From CAZGKW01 sp964526295 (GTDB lineage: Bacteria > Planctomycetota > Phycisphaerae > FEN-1346), in the NCBI GenBank assembly GCA_964526295.1, contig CAZGKW010000060.1, forward strand, positions 1 through 21,787: a stretch of DNA of 21,787 bases, given 5' to 3'. Position numbers and translations under genes: made by a program. Below, piece by piece: positions 15,002 to 21,736 of the stretch; within the stretch, counting starts at the first letter, position 1, and every line of letters starts with the position of its first letter. The notes under the pieces are model-generated. The model did not search any database. It had not been told where the DNA came from and saw only the letters and a list, made by a program, of their open reading frames with translations.

Positions 15002-16024
15002 CTATTCCGACCGGATGCGGTATCGCCGGCCCAGGCTGACGATCCGCGCCAGCAGCCGTTCGTAGTCCAGCCCCATCGAGTGGGCCGACTCGGCGAAGTC
15101 CTCCCCGTAGGCGAGCTGCGGGTTCGGGTTGGACTCCAGGACGTAGATCTCGCCCTCCGCCGTCAGGCGAAGGTCCACCCTCGCGTACCCGCTCTGGCCC
15201 AAGACGCGGAAGACGCGCTTGGCGATCCGCTGCATCCGGGCCTCCAGGTCCGGCGGCAGGTCCAGCGGCCGATTCGTCTTCACCCCCGCCCGCTTCTGAT
15301 ACGTCGCATCCCACTTCACCTTCGCCGTGGCGATGTTCGGGGCGGCCTCGGGCAGGTTCTCGAACGTCAGCTCCCACACGGGGAACGTCTCGAGCCGCCG
15401 GTTGCCCAGGACACCCACGTAGAACTCGCGGCCCTCGATGTACTGCTCGGCAATGGCATCGCTCTCGAGCTGCTCGTGGACCAGGGCCACCCGCCGCTCG
15501 AGCCGCTCGTCGTCCCGGACGATCGACGCCTGGGCGATGCCCACCGACCCGTGCTCCGTCGCCGACTTGACCAGCAGCGGAAACCCCAGCCGCCGCGGAC
15601 GTCGCACCCGCCGGCCTCGCGGGAACACCGCGAAGTCCGGCACCCGCACCCGGTGCGACCGCAGGATCCGCTTCGACAGGGCCTTCGAATGGGCCAGGAT
15701 CATCCCCCGCGGGTTGCATCCCGTGTACGGCTGGCCCATCAGCTCCAGGTACCCCAGCAAGTACGGCACGCAGATCCGCGTCCCGTGGAACTCTTCCAGC
15801 AGGTTGAACACGACGTGCGGCCGCCATGCCGCACACGCCTCTCGCAGGGGTGCCAGGTCGTCGTCGACGGCGATCGTCCGGACCTCGTGGCCCAGCCCCT
15901 CGAGCGTCGCCAGGACGTCGTACTCGGTCTTGAAGGGCGCCATTGCCTCGTCCGAGAGCCCCTCGATGCTCTCGGGAGGCACGCAGTCGGCGTGGACGAG
16001 CAGCCCGATCCGAAGCGGTCTCAT
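15002..16024 (-). CDS. D-Ala-D-Ala-ligase-like ATP-grasp enzyme
   Basis: Encodes 340 aa. The ATG at 16024 overlaps the upstream stop as ATGA; a longer open frame upstream to 16747 is only a shadow of the metallopeptidase gene. Features: N-terminal Rossmann-like domain with HADCVPPESI (11-20) and FNLLEEFHG (73-81), ATP-binding Lys153 in PLLVKSATEHGSVGI, EQYIEGREFYVGVLG (193-207), and metal-binding Asp284, Glu297 and Asn299 in ARVDLRL...VLESNPNP. This group joins a carboxylate (often an amino acid or peptide) to an amine using ATP. Length matches Ddl ligases, but the sequence is not typical for peptidoglycan Ddl. Coupling to a HExxH protein suggests peptide synthesis or modification (inference). 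Confidence 0.88.
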   Translation of the reverse strand: MRPLRIGLLVHADCVPPESIEGLSDEAMAPFKTEYDVLATLEGLGHEVRTIAVDDDLAPLREACAAWRPHVVFNLLEEFHGTRICVPYLLGYLELMGQPYTGCNPRGMILAHSKALSKRILRSHRVRVPDFAVFPRGRRVRRPRRLGFPLLVKSATEHGSVGIAQASIVRDDERLERRVALVHEQLESDAIAEQYIEGREFYVGVLGNRRLETFPVWELTFENLPEAAPNIATAKVKWDATYQKRAGVKTNRPLDLPPDLEARMQRIAKRVFRVLGQSGYARVDLRLTAEGEIYVLESNPNPQLAYGEDFAESAHSMGLDYERLLARIVSLGRRYRIRSE

Positions 16025-17109
16025 AGCGCCACCCGATGGTACCCGCTGTGCAGGTAGTTCATCGTCTGCACGCTCAAGAGGATGGCCATCTCCAGCTTCG
16101 TCTCCCCCTCGTCGCGGTACGTCCGGAGCTTCAGCTCGCGGCACCGCCCGACCATCTCCTTCAGGACTTGGTCGATGGTGTACTGGTACTCGCCGGTCCA
16201 TCGGGCCACGCGGCGGCGAAGCTCCGGCCCGACCCGCCGGAGGAACCGCTCGGCCGGCTCGCCCTCGGGCGCCGCCTCGGCCTCGGCGAACAGACGCCTC
16301 AGGTCCTTGTCGTAGAACCCCGGGTATTCGCTGCCGTACCGCTCCCGCTTCCGCCGGTAATACGTCCGGAGTGTCAGGCGGATGCGGCCCAGCGGGGTGG
16401 TCCGCTCCCGCGTCCGGACGAGCGGTCGGCGGCCGGCCATCTCCTTCATCACCGCGTCGACGTACTGGAGCTTCTCGAGGGCCGGCCACCCGGCGTACCG
16501 CCGTCGCCAGCCCGACCGCGGTGTCACCCACACCGCGAACGTCTCGGCGAAGTCCTCCGCCGGGTGGCTCTGGGCGTACCAGTAGTCCAGATGCAGGACG
16601 AACCGCTTGCTGTAGGGCCTCGGCTGGTAGTAGCCGGGGTACGGGGCCGAGGACCGGCCGAACGTCTGCTGCCAGTCGCGCCGGCGGTTCAGGCGGTAGG
16701 CGTTCGAGATGGCGTGGCCTACCTCGTGCCTCAGGAGCTGCATGCACCAGGCCCGCGTGCCGCCCTCAGCCTCCAGCATCATCTTCTCCTCCAGCCGCTT
16801 CAGACGCGGATGGGCCAGGTAGAACGGAATGGCCGCCCCCGGCACGCCGTCGGGCGTGAACCACTCGCTGGAGAGCCAGAAATGCGGCCGGAAGACGAGA
16901 TGACGGGCCTCCAGCTCGCGCAAGATCTGCTCGATGCGGCCCTCCAGGACCGTCCCCTCGATGCGGAGCTTCAGGTCACACAGGCGAAAGCTGAGGAGCT
17001 CCTCTTCCGGCAGCGAGGCCCAGGGGAACTCTTTGGCGGTCGATTTCGAGCGAGTGCGGCGGCGTTTCGCCTTGTGACCGCCCTTCGGTTTGCCCTTGCG
17101 CTTCGCCAC
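16021..17109 (-). CDS. Putative zinc-binding metallopeptidase-like protein (HExxH)
   Basis: Encodes 362 aa from GTG at 17109, chosen because GAGGAG lies four bases upstream and the protein then opens with a Lys/Arg-rich tail (VAKRKGKPKGG). The frame is open further upstream, but that part is Arg/Pro-rich and unconvincing. Residues 128-132 are HEVGH within LLRHEVGHAISNAYRL, giving two His zinc ligands and the catalytic Glu. A second conserved segment, HPAEDFAETFAVWV (about 183-196), can supply the third ligand (Glu185 or Glu189), as in the Mx-type putative zinc metallopeptidases. No signal peptide is seen, so it is probably cytoplasmic. First gene of the operon, overlapping the ATP-grasp gene by four bases. 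Substrate and true peptidase activity are untested. Confidence 0.8.
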   Translation of the reverse strand: MAKRKGKPKGGHKAKRRRTRSKSTAKEFPWASLPEEELLSFRLCDLKLRIEGTVLEGRIEQILRELEARHLVFRPHFWLSSEWFTPDGVPGAAIPFYLAHPRLKRLEEKMMLEAEGGTRAWCMQLLRHEVGHAISNAYRLNRRRDWQQTFGRSSAPYPGYYQPRPYSKRFVLHLDYWYAQSHPAEDFAETFAVWVTPRSGWRRRYAGWPALEKLQYVDAVMKEMAGRRPLVRTRERTTPLGRIRLTLRTYYRRKRERYGSEYPGFYDKDLRRLFAEAEAAPEGEPAERFLRRVGPELRRRVARWTGEYQYTIDQVLKEMVGRCRELKLRTYRDEGETKLEMAILLSVQTMNYLHSGYHRVAL

Positions 17110-17174
17110 GCGTCTCCTCACCGTCGATGCCGGGCGGTCCCCGGGCCCGGCGCCCGCTCGCCCGAACGCTCTTA

Positions 17175-17203
17175 AGCATAGGCCCGCCCCCGACGCGGGG
17201 CAA
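17175..17203 (-). promoter_or_regulatory. Probable promoter of the metallopeptidase/ATP-grasp/esterase operon
   Basis: Minus strand reads TTGCCC (17203-17198), 17-bp spacer, TATGCT (17180-17175), each box four of six to consensus, about 65 bases before the GTG at 17109. The match is moderate. Confidence 0.5.
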
Positions 17204-17284
17204 AGCCTTTCCCGACAACGGAAATCCGACCGCCGGGACCGTGAAACTGAGCTCGCCGGGTCGCCGTGCCCGCCGCGCTGACCT

Positions 17285-17422
17285 GCCGCGGTCGCCGAGG
17301 CCGGCATCAGCCTCCGCGGGTTCACGGCGGCGGGCATCCAGGGCGTCTGTGTCGCGTACTCCATCTTCGACACCGCCGACGACGCCGACAAGGCCAGGAA
17401 GATCCTGGACCACGTCCAGTGA
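17285..17422 (+). pseudogene. C-terminal remnant of an ACT-domain protein
   Basis: A 45-residue plus-strand translation ending at TGA (17420-17422) reads AAVAEAGISLRGFTAAGIQ, then a beta strand VCVAYSIFDTADDADKA and RKILDHVQ. This is the end of a small ACT amino-acid-binding regulator domain (pattern ALAEAGINIRG...FxSAxDAxxAxxVL). An in-frame stop lies just upstream (17279-17281), and one base earlier in frame GCG-CTG-ACC would continue the domain, suggesting a single-base frameshift at 17284; nothing upstream of about 17270 resembles the rest. No start codon or ribosome site is visible. Read as a decayed or truncated gene; a sequencing error cannot explain the missing N-terminal half. Confidence 0.6.
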
Positions 17423-17578
17423 CCGGCTCGTCCGCCTCTGTCCTCTCTCCTCCCGGCGGCCCTGCCCCGTTGTTGGGGGACCGCGGCGAGGCGAGGGTCT
17501 CGCTGGCCATCCCAGGGCTTCTGACCGGTCCGCTAGGAACGGCAACCCCGTCGACATCCCAAGCCGCCGGGCGATGCC

Positions 17579-17607
17579 TTGACCCGGCCGGCCCGATACA
17601 CTATAGT
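17579..17607 (+). promoter_or_regulatory. Strong sigma70-type promoter upstream of tRNA-Asn
   Basis: TTGACC at 17579-17584, 17-bp spacer and TATAGT at 17602-17607. The tRNA starts about 145 bases beyond the expected start site, leaving room for a processed leader. Confidence 0.75.
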
Positions 17608-17671
17608 TCTCCACCCGGCGCCGGGCGGATTGGCTGAAGCCGCCGCCGGCAGCCGGCCGAAACCAGGAAGC

Positions 17672-17745
17672 GCTGCCCGGTAGCTGGACCGGCAGAGCGG
17701 GTCCCGATGGCCATCGGGATCAACCGCGCGGCCGGGAGCGCCGGA
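17672..17745 (+). other. Degenerate tRNA-like stretch upstream of tRNA-Asn
   Basis: CCCGGTAGCT...AGAGCGGG here matches the start and D-arm of the tRNA-Asn gene 80-90 bases downstream (D-loop GACCGGCA versus AATCGGTA, one D-stem mismatch). Where the anticodon arm should be there is instead an 18-base perfect palindrome (17702-17719). No canonical anticodon or T-arm follows, so this is not a functional tRNA by inspection; it may be a decayed tandem copy or chance. Confidence 0.35.
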
Positions 17746-17759
17746 CGCACAGACAGGGT

Positions 17760-17835
17760 TCCCCGGTAGCTCAATCGGTAGAGCGGGCGGCTGTTAACCG
17801 CTAGGTTGTAGGTTCGAGTCCTACCCGGGGAGCCA
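17760..17835 (+). tRNA. tRNA-Asn (anticodon GTT)
   Basis: A 76-base cloverleaf including encoded CCA: acceptor TCCCCGG (17760-17766) pairs with CCGGGGA (17825-17831), D-stem GCTC/GAGC, anticodon GTT at 17793-17795, T-arm GTAGG-TTCGAGT-CCTAC, discriminator G at 17832. A strong promoter lies upstream and a stem-loop downstream. It marks the left edge of the accessory region that follows, but no duplicated 3' end was found in the window. Confidence 0.97.
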
Positions 17836-17877
17836 CTTTCAATCTTGCGGAATTATCGGCAAGTCTGAGTTAACGCA

Positions 17878-17907
17878 AACGCCCGAGGGCCTCTGGCTTC
17901 GGGCGTT
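17878..17907 (+). terminator. Stem-loop downstream of tRNA-Asn
   Basis: AACGCCCGA (17878-17886) pairs with TCGGGCGTT (17899-17907). No long T-tract follows (TCTCGTAA), so it is a probable rather than certain terminator of the tRNA transcript. Confidence 0.6.
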
Positions 17908-18166
17908 CTCGTAACCCGTTGCCAGTAAAGGCTTACGGCGATCCCGCCACGCGCGGCCGCGCTCTCTGTTTCGCGAGCCGTCGGCCGGGGTCCGAGACGA
18001 AACGTATACGTTCCGCCCCGGTTGTCGAAATCCTCGCCGCGAACTCTCTGACTCTCTCTTGAACACCCCTCTCTGAGTTAACGGGACCGTTCGCACCGGA
18101 CCCCACCGCCATTTCGAACCTTGGCAACAACCCATCGTCGGTGCTCCCACCTCGGTCATCGCGCGT
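17908..18166. other. Intergenic stretch, no gene, with palindrome and repeat
   Basis: No coding sequence is supported. A 12-base perfect palindrome AACGTATACGTT lies at 18001-18012, and the first copy of a 43-bp repeat at 18077-18119. TCTGAGTTAACG occurs both at the left of that repeat (18072-18083) and about 35 bases after the tRNA (17864-17875). Confidence 0.5.
18077..18119 (+). repeat. 43-bp degenerate direct repeat, copy 1
   Basis: Starts GTTAAC, ends TTCGAAC; aligns without gaps to 18856-18898 with 33 of 43 positions identical. Both ends and the central GTTCGC and CCGGA are strictly conserved. The two copies bracket the gene at 18167-18760. Confidence 0.6.
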
Positions 18167-18760
18167 TTAAGAATCTCGCGCCTCGGAATACGCGACATAC
18201 GCCACACAGCGCGCAAGTGCCTGCCAAAACCTTAAGTCATTCTGGGATACCTGAAACTGCGTCATCGCTTCGTTCGGATTGCTCCCCTTGCGTGCCCAAA
18301 AAACCAAGCCAGAGAAGTCAGTTTTGTACTTCCAGTTGGCATGGGCGACTGCGTTGCGGAAAGCCCTCACGGGGTTGTCCGTGAGAAACTTGCAGCAGCG
18401 CCTTGTGACGCTGTCGGAGGGTGTGCCTTTTTTCAAGGCTTTGAAGCACGCGTCCCCGAGATATACGAACGAGATGTAATTCTGTATGATGACCTGAGCA
18501 CGCACGAGTCCGGGATGTCCAGGATTAGCATGGCATATATCCACGAATGACTGAAAGGCAAGGAGTTCATCGAGTCTGTCGGAAATCAACACCATGTCGC
18601 CCGACAAGAGCGGTTGGAGCAGCTCTTTCGGAAGCGATCTGATCTCCTGCGCGACCGTTGTCGCCAAAGCGTTGCTTTCTGGTGCACCGATGTGAAACTC
18701 GTCTCGCAAGAAAGGTGAATACTTCTTCATCTGCTGATCGAGCGTAGTCCAAGTGTTCAT
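18167..18760 (-). CDS. Hypothetical protein with HEPN-like RNxxxH motif
   Basis: Encodes 197 aa from ATG at 18760 with GGGAG about seven bases upstream. Mostly helical by composition, with no signal peptide or membrane helix. Residues 135-140 read RNAVAH, the Rx4-6H signature of HEPN-superfamily ribonucleases or RNA-binding domains, followed by a WKYK...W segment. It is not assigned to any named family. Base use stands out: roughly half G+C by eye against about two-thirds in the neighbours, with codon use (many AAA, TTC, ATA, AAT) unlike them, a sign of transfer. It sits alone between tRNA-Asn and a serine-recombinase module, flanked by two related 43-bp repeats. A toxin or phage-defence effector is possible, but no antitoxin-like partner adjoins it. 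Confidence 0.6.
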   Translation of the reverse strand: MNTWTTLDQQMKKYSPFLRDEFHIGAPESNALATTVAQEIRSLPKELLQPLLSGDMVLISDRLDELLAFQSFVDICHANPGHPGLVRAQVIIQNYISFVYLGDACFKALKKGTPSDSVTRRCCKFLTDNPVRAFRNAVAHANWKYKTDFSGLVFWARKGSNPNEAMTQFQVSQNDLRFWQALARCVAYVAYSEARDS

Positions 18761-18855
18761 TCCACGTCTCCCGAAAGAAGAATCTACGCCACCATTCCTC
18801 CCGGCGACACGATTATCGCTGTAGCTGATCGCCCGTTCAAGGTTGAAAGCCGTTA

Positions 18856-18898
18856 GTTAACAACCCCGTTCGCCCCGGAACCCGCCGATAGTTCGAAC
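18856..18898 (+). repeat. 43-bp degenerate direct repeat, copy 2
   Basis: Gap-free partner of 18077-18119, same orientation, 779 bases away. A TATAAC box (18911-18916) lies shortly after, but without a good -35, so a promoter for the recombinase module is only suggested. Confidence 0.6.
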
Positions 18899-18999
18899 TC
18901 GCGCCGGGTATATAACAAGTAGGGGACCCGTTAACCCGCCAGACAGCGCGCCGGGCCCAGCGGGCAGGCCGTTGTGGGCACATCCGCAAGGAGCCCGCA

Positions 19000-19215
19000 A
19001 TGCGCCATGCCCCGGACGACCCGGCCGCCATGACCCCTTCCGAGCGCCGACGCGAGATCGCTGCCCTCCTCGCCCGAGGCGTCCTCCGCCTTCGCCAGAA
19101 GGCCGCAGAATCGCCCAGTTCGGGCCCATCTCGCACCGCCGAAAAAGCCTCGGAATCCCGCCGGGATTGCCTTGATGAGGGGGCCGCGTCGAGCCCTCAT
19201 GGACTCGCGGGTTGA
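19000..19215 (+). CDS. Small conserved-type protein of the recombinase module
   Basis: Encodes 71 aa from ATG; AAGGAG at 18988-18993, six-base spacing. After a short lead, residues 11-32 read MTPSERRREIAALLARGVLRLR, a helical Arg-rich segment of the kind found in small proteins beside DUF2924/recombinase genes (family memory, no name known). The rest is Ser/Glu-rich and probably disordered. Gap to the DUF2924 gene is 29 bases on the same strand. May be a DNA-binding accessory; function unknown. Confidence 0.7.
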   Translation: MRHAPDDPAAMTPSERRREIAALLARGVLRLRQKAAESPSSGPSRTAEKASESRRDCLDEGAASSPHGLAG

Positions 19216-19244
19216 CGGCCGCGAGAACGTGAAGGAGGTCGAAC

Positions 19245-19748
19245 ATGGCCCTTAACATCGGCAAGGAAATCGCCGCCTTGAAGCGGATGACGGTCGCCGA
19301 GCTTCGGCGGCGGCACATCGAGGTTTTCGGCGAGCCGACGCGCTCCGGCCACAAGGACTACTTGGTCAAGCGCATCGCCTGGCGCGTCCAGGCCAATGCC
19401 GAGGGCGGCCTTTCGGAGCGCGCCCGGCGTCGGGCCCAGGAACTCGCCAACGATGCCGACCTGCGAACGCACGCGCCGCGGCGCGCGCCGGCGGGTCAAC
19501 CTTCCGGGCCAACCAAGAAGGCGACGGTCACGTTCGACCACGATCCCCGCCTGCCGATGCCCGGTTCAGTCATCAGCCGCCCCTTGCCATATAAGGGCCG
19601 CGAAATCCAGGTCAAGGTCCTGCGGCGCGGCTTTGAATGGGAAGGCGAGGTGTACCGCACGCTCTCGGCCGTGGCCAAGGCCGTCACCGGCAAACACTGG
19701 AACGGCTACCATTTCTTCGACCTCAACGGGAAGGGGAAAACGCGATGA
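19245..19748 (+). CDS. DUF2924-domain protein
   Basis: Encodes 167 aa from ATG; AAGGAGG at 19232-19238, six-base spacing. The N-terminal half (KEIAALKRMTVAELRRRHIEVFGE, RSGHKDYLVKRIAWRVQANAEGGLSERARRRAQELA) and the C-terminal half (PGSVISRPLPYKGREIQVKVL..GFEWEGEVYRTLSAVAKAVTGKHWNGYHFFDL) match the DUF2924 layout: a SAP-like helical start and a small beta-rich C-terminal unit ending WNGYxFF. DUF2924 genes regularly precede or follow large serine recombinases in phage-like or integrative elements. It overlaps the recombinase start as ATGA, so the two are translationally coupled. Biochemical role is unknown; an accessory DNA-binding protein or directionality factor is an inference. Confidence 0.9.
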   Translation: MALNIGKEIAALKRMTVAELRRRHIEVFGEPTRSGHKDYLVKRIAWRVQANAEGGLSERARRRAQELANDADLRTHAPRRAPAGQPSGPTKKATVTFDHDPRLPMPGSVISRPLPYKGREIQVKVLRRGFEWEGEVYRTLSAVAKAVTGKHWNGYHFFDLNGKGKTR

Positions 19749-21301
19749 GCAGACGCAGGGAAGGCCCGCCCGAGCTCCGCTGTGCGGTCTACACCCGCAA
19801 GTCGACCGAAGAGGGCCTCGAACAGGAGTTCAACACGCTGGACGCCCAGCGCGAGGCGGGTGAGGCGTACGTCGCCAGCCAGAGGCACGAAGGCTGGGTC
19901 TGCCTGCCGGACCGCTACGACGACGGCGGGTACACCGGCGGTAACATGGAGCGGCCGGCGCTCCGGCGGCTCCTCGTGGACATCGAGGCCGGCAAGGTCG
20001 ACTGCATCGTCGTCTACAAGGTGGACCGGCTCAGCCGCAGCCTGATTGACTTCGCCCGCATCATGGGCGTGCTGGAATGCCATTGCGTGTCGTTCGTGTC
20101 GGTCACCCAGCAGTTCAACACCACCACCTCCATGGGCCGGCTGATGCTGAACGTCCTCCTCTCGTTCGCCCAGTTCGAGCGGGAACTCATCTCCGAGCGG
20201 ACCCGCGACAAGATCGCGGCCACGCGGCGGAAGGGCAAATGGTCCGGCGGCATGCCCATGCTGGGCTACGACGTGGCCCCAGAGGGCGGACGGCTGCTCG
20301 TCAACGAAACGGAGACCCAACGGGTCCGGGCCATCTACGAGCTCTATCTCCAGCACGGCACGCTCATGGCCACCGTGCAGGAGCTCGAACGCCGGGGTTG
20401 GGCCAACAAGCGATGGATCACCAGGAAGGGGCGGCCGTTCGGCGGCGCCCGGTTCAACAAGGTCACGCTCCTGGGGCTCCTCAAGAACATGACCTACCTC
20501 GGGAAGGTGAACTACCGGGGCGAGGTGTACGAGGGCGAGCACGAGGCCATCGTCTCCGAGGACCTCTGGCGCCGCGTGCAGGGCCTCCTTCGCCGGAACG
20601 GCGCCGCCGGCGGGGCCGCGGCCAAGAACAAGGGTGGGGCGCTCCTCAAGGGCCTCCTCTACTGCGGCCCGTGCCAGACGGCGATGGTCCACTCGTACTC
20701 GAAGAAGCGGAACAAGTGCTACCGGTATTACGTGTGCAGCAGCGCCCAGAAGCGGGGCTGGGACTCGTGCCCGACGAAGTCGGTCCCCGCCGGCGAGATG
20801 GACCGGTTCGTGTTGGACCAGATTCGCCGCGTCGGCCGCGACCCCGGCCTGGTGGCCGAGACGCTTCGGGCGACCCGGCGGCAGGCCGAGCAGAGCGTCG
20901 AGCGCCTCAAGACCGAGCGGAAGGCCGTGGCGCGAGAACTGAAACGCTACGCCGCCGAGGTCCAGGGCCTCATTGAGCACGTGGCCGGAGACGGGGATGG
21001 GGAGACGCCTGCGACGGCGCGCCTGGCGGACCTCCAGGACCGTCTGAGCGCGGCCGAGAGGCGCGTGACGGAGATCGACGAGGAGGTCGCAGCCCTCTCC
21101 CGCGAGCTGGTGGACGAGGACGAGCTGGCCACGGCGCTCCTGCGATTCGACCCGGTCTGGGAGTCGCTCACGCCCCACGAGAAGGCCCGGATCGTGCATC
21201 TCCTGGTCCAGCGCGTGAGCTACGACGGTGCGAAGGGCAAGGTGGCCGTGACGTTCCGGCCGACGGGCATCAAGACACTGGCCGGCGGAGGGCGAGCGTA
21301 A
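19745..21301 (+). CDS. Large serine recombinase (site-specific integrase/resolvase family)
   Basis: Encodes 518 aa from ATG at 19745, overlapping the DUF2924 stop; GGGAAGGGGAAAA upstream supplies the ribosome site. Resolvase domain at ~12-160: CAVYTRKST with catalytic Ser20, FNTLDAQREA, a VVYKVDRLSRSLIDF segment and FAQFERELISERTRDKIA, all typical. Recombinase domain follows (~175-290, GYDV..., WITRKGRPFGG, LKNMTYLGKVNYRGEVYEGEHEAIVSEDLW). Zinc beta-ribbon ~330-380 with paired Cys in YCGPCQ and VCSS...DSCP. A coiled-coil stretch (~405-480) precedes the tail. Full length for the family with no frameshift, so it may be active. Large serine recombinases integrate and excise DNA between short att sites; the sites here are not identified. 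Confidence 0.95.
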   Translation: MSRRREGPPELRCAVYTRKSTEEGLEQEFNTLDAQREAGEAYVASQRHEGWVCLPDRYDDGGYTGGNMERPALRRLLVDIEAGKVDCIVVYKVDRLSRSLIDFARIMGVLECHCVSFVSVTQQFNTTTSMGRLMLNVLLSFAQFERELISERTRDKIAATRRKGKWSGGMPMLGYDVAPEGGRLLVNETETQRVRAIYELYLQHGTLMATVQELERRGWANKRWITRKGRPFGGARFNKVTLLGLLKNMTYLGKVNYRGEVYEGEHEAIVSEDLWRRVQGLLRRNGAAGGAAAKNKGGALLKGLLYCGPCQTAMVHSYSKKRNKCYRYYVCSSAQKRGWDSCPTKSVPAGEMDRFVLDQIRRVGRDPGLVAETLRATRRQAEQSVERLKTERKAVARELKRYAAEVQGLIEHVAGDGDGETPATARLADLQDRLSAAERRVTEIDEEVAALSRELVDEDELATALLRFDPVWESLTPHEKARIVHLLVQRVSYDGAKGKVAVTFRPTGIKTLAGGGRA

Positions 21302-21313
21302 GGAGGTAGGGGT

Positions 21314-21736
21314 ATGAACGCAAAACAGGAAGGCCTGACGGTGGAGGCCGAAGTGCATTTCCGAAGGGGTCGGCGGGGCCGCAAGCACATGCAGCGCGGC
21401 GAGAAGCCCCAGCCGCCGAAGGTCGACCGGGGCCGCGTGCCGCGTCTCTCGCGCCTCATGGCCCTGGCCATCCGCTTCGAGCACCTCATCGAGACCGGGG
21501 CGGTCCGCGACCAGACGGACCTGGCGGAACTGGGGCACGTCACCCGCGCCCGAATCACGCAGATCATGAACCTCCTGCATCTTGCCCCGGACATCCAGGA
21601 GGAAATCCTGTTTCTGCCCCGCACCCATCGGGGCCGTGACCCCATCTCCGAGCCGAAAGTCCGTGCCATCACCCGGGTTCCCGACTGGCGGAAGCAGCGG
21701 CGGCTGTGGGCCCAACTGAAGACGCCGGGCGGCTAG
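21314..21736 (+). CDS. Helix-turn-helix-like protein of the recombinase module
   Basis: Encodes 140 aa from ATG; AGGAGG at 21301-21306 overlaps the recombinase stop, so the genes are coupled. Residues 66-89 (DQTDLAELGHVTRARITQIMNLLH) fit a helix-turn-helix, as in ParB-like or sigma-type DNA-binding domains: helix, turn at Gly-His, recognition helix with TRARITQI. The N-terminal ~45 residues are very basic. No other domain is recognised. It may regulate the module or bind its ends. Confidence in the gene is high, in the function low. Confidence 0.78.
   Translation: MNAKQEGLTVEAEVHFRRGRRGRKHMQRGEKPQPPKVDRGRVPRLSRLMALAIRFEHLIETGAVRDQTDLAELGHVTRARITQIMNLLHLAPDIQEEILFLPRTHRGRDPISEPKVRAITRVPDWRKQRRLWAQLKTPGG

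Larger units (their letters stand above)
19000..21736 (+). mobile_element. Four-gene serine-recombinase module, limits unknown
   Basis: Four same-strand genes with two overlaps and short gaps form one unit: small protein, DUF2924, large serine recombinase, HTH-like protein. This gene order is typical of integrative elements or prophage remnants. No att duplication, phage structural gene or transposon end was found. The last 51 bases of the window (21737-21787) contain no gene. The element may extend past the window, and could begin at the tRNA or at 18856. Confidence 0.6.

Noticed and set aside
19706..21715. 669-codon leftward frame
   Set aside because: Antisense to the serine recombinase, whose catalytic and zinc-ribbon motifs leave no doubt about the real strand.
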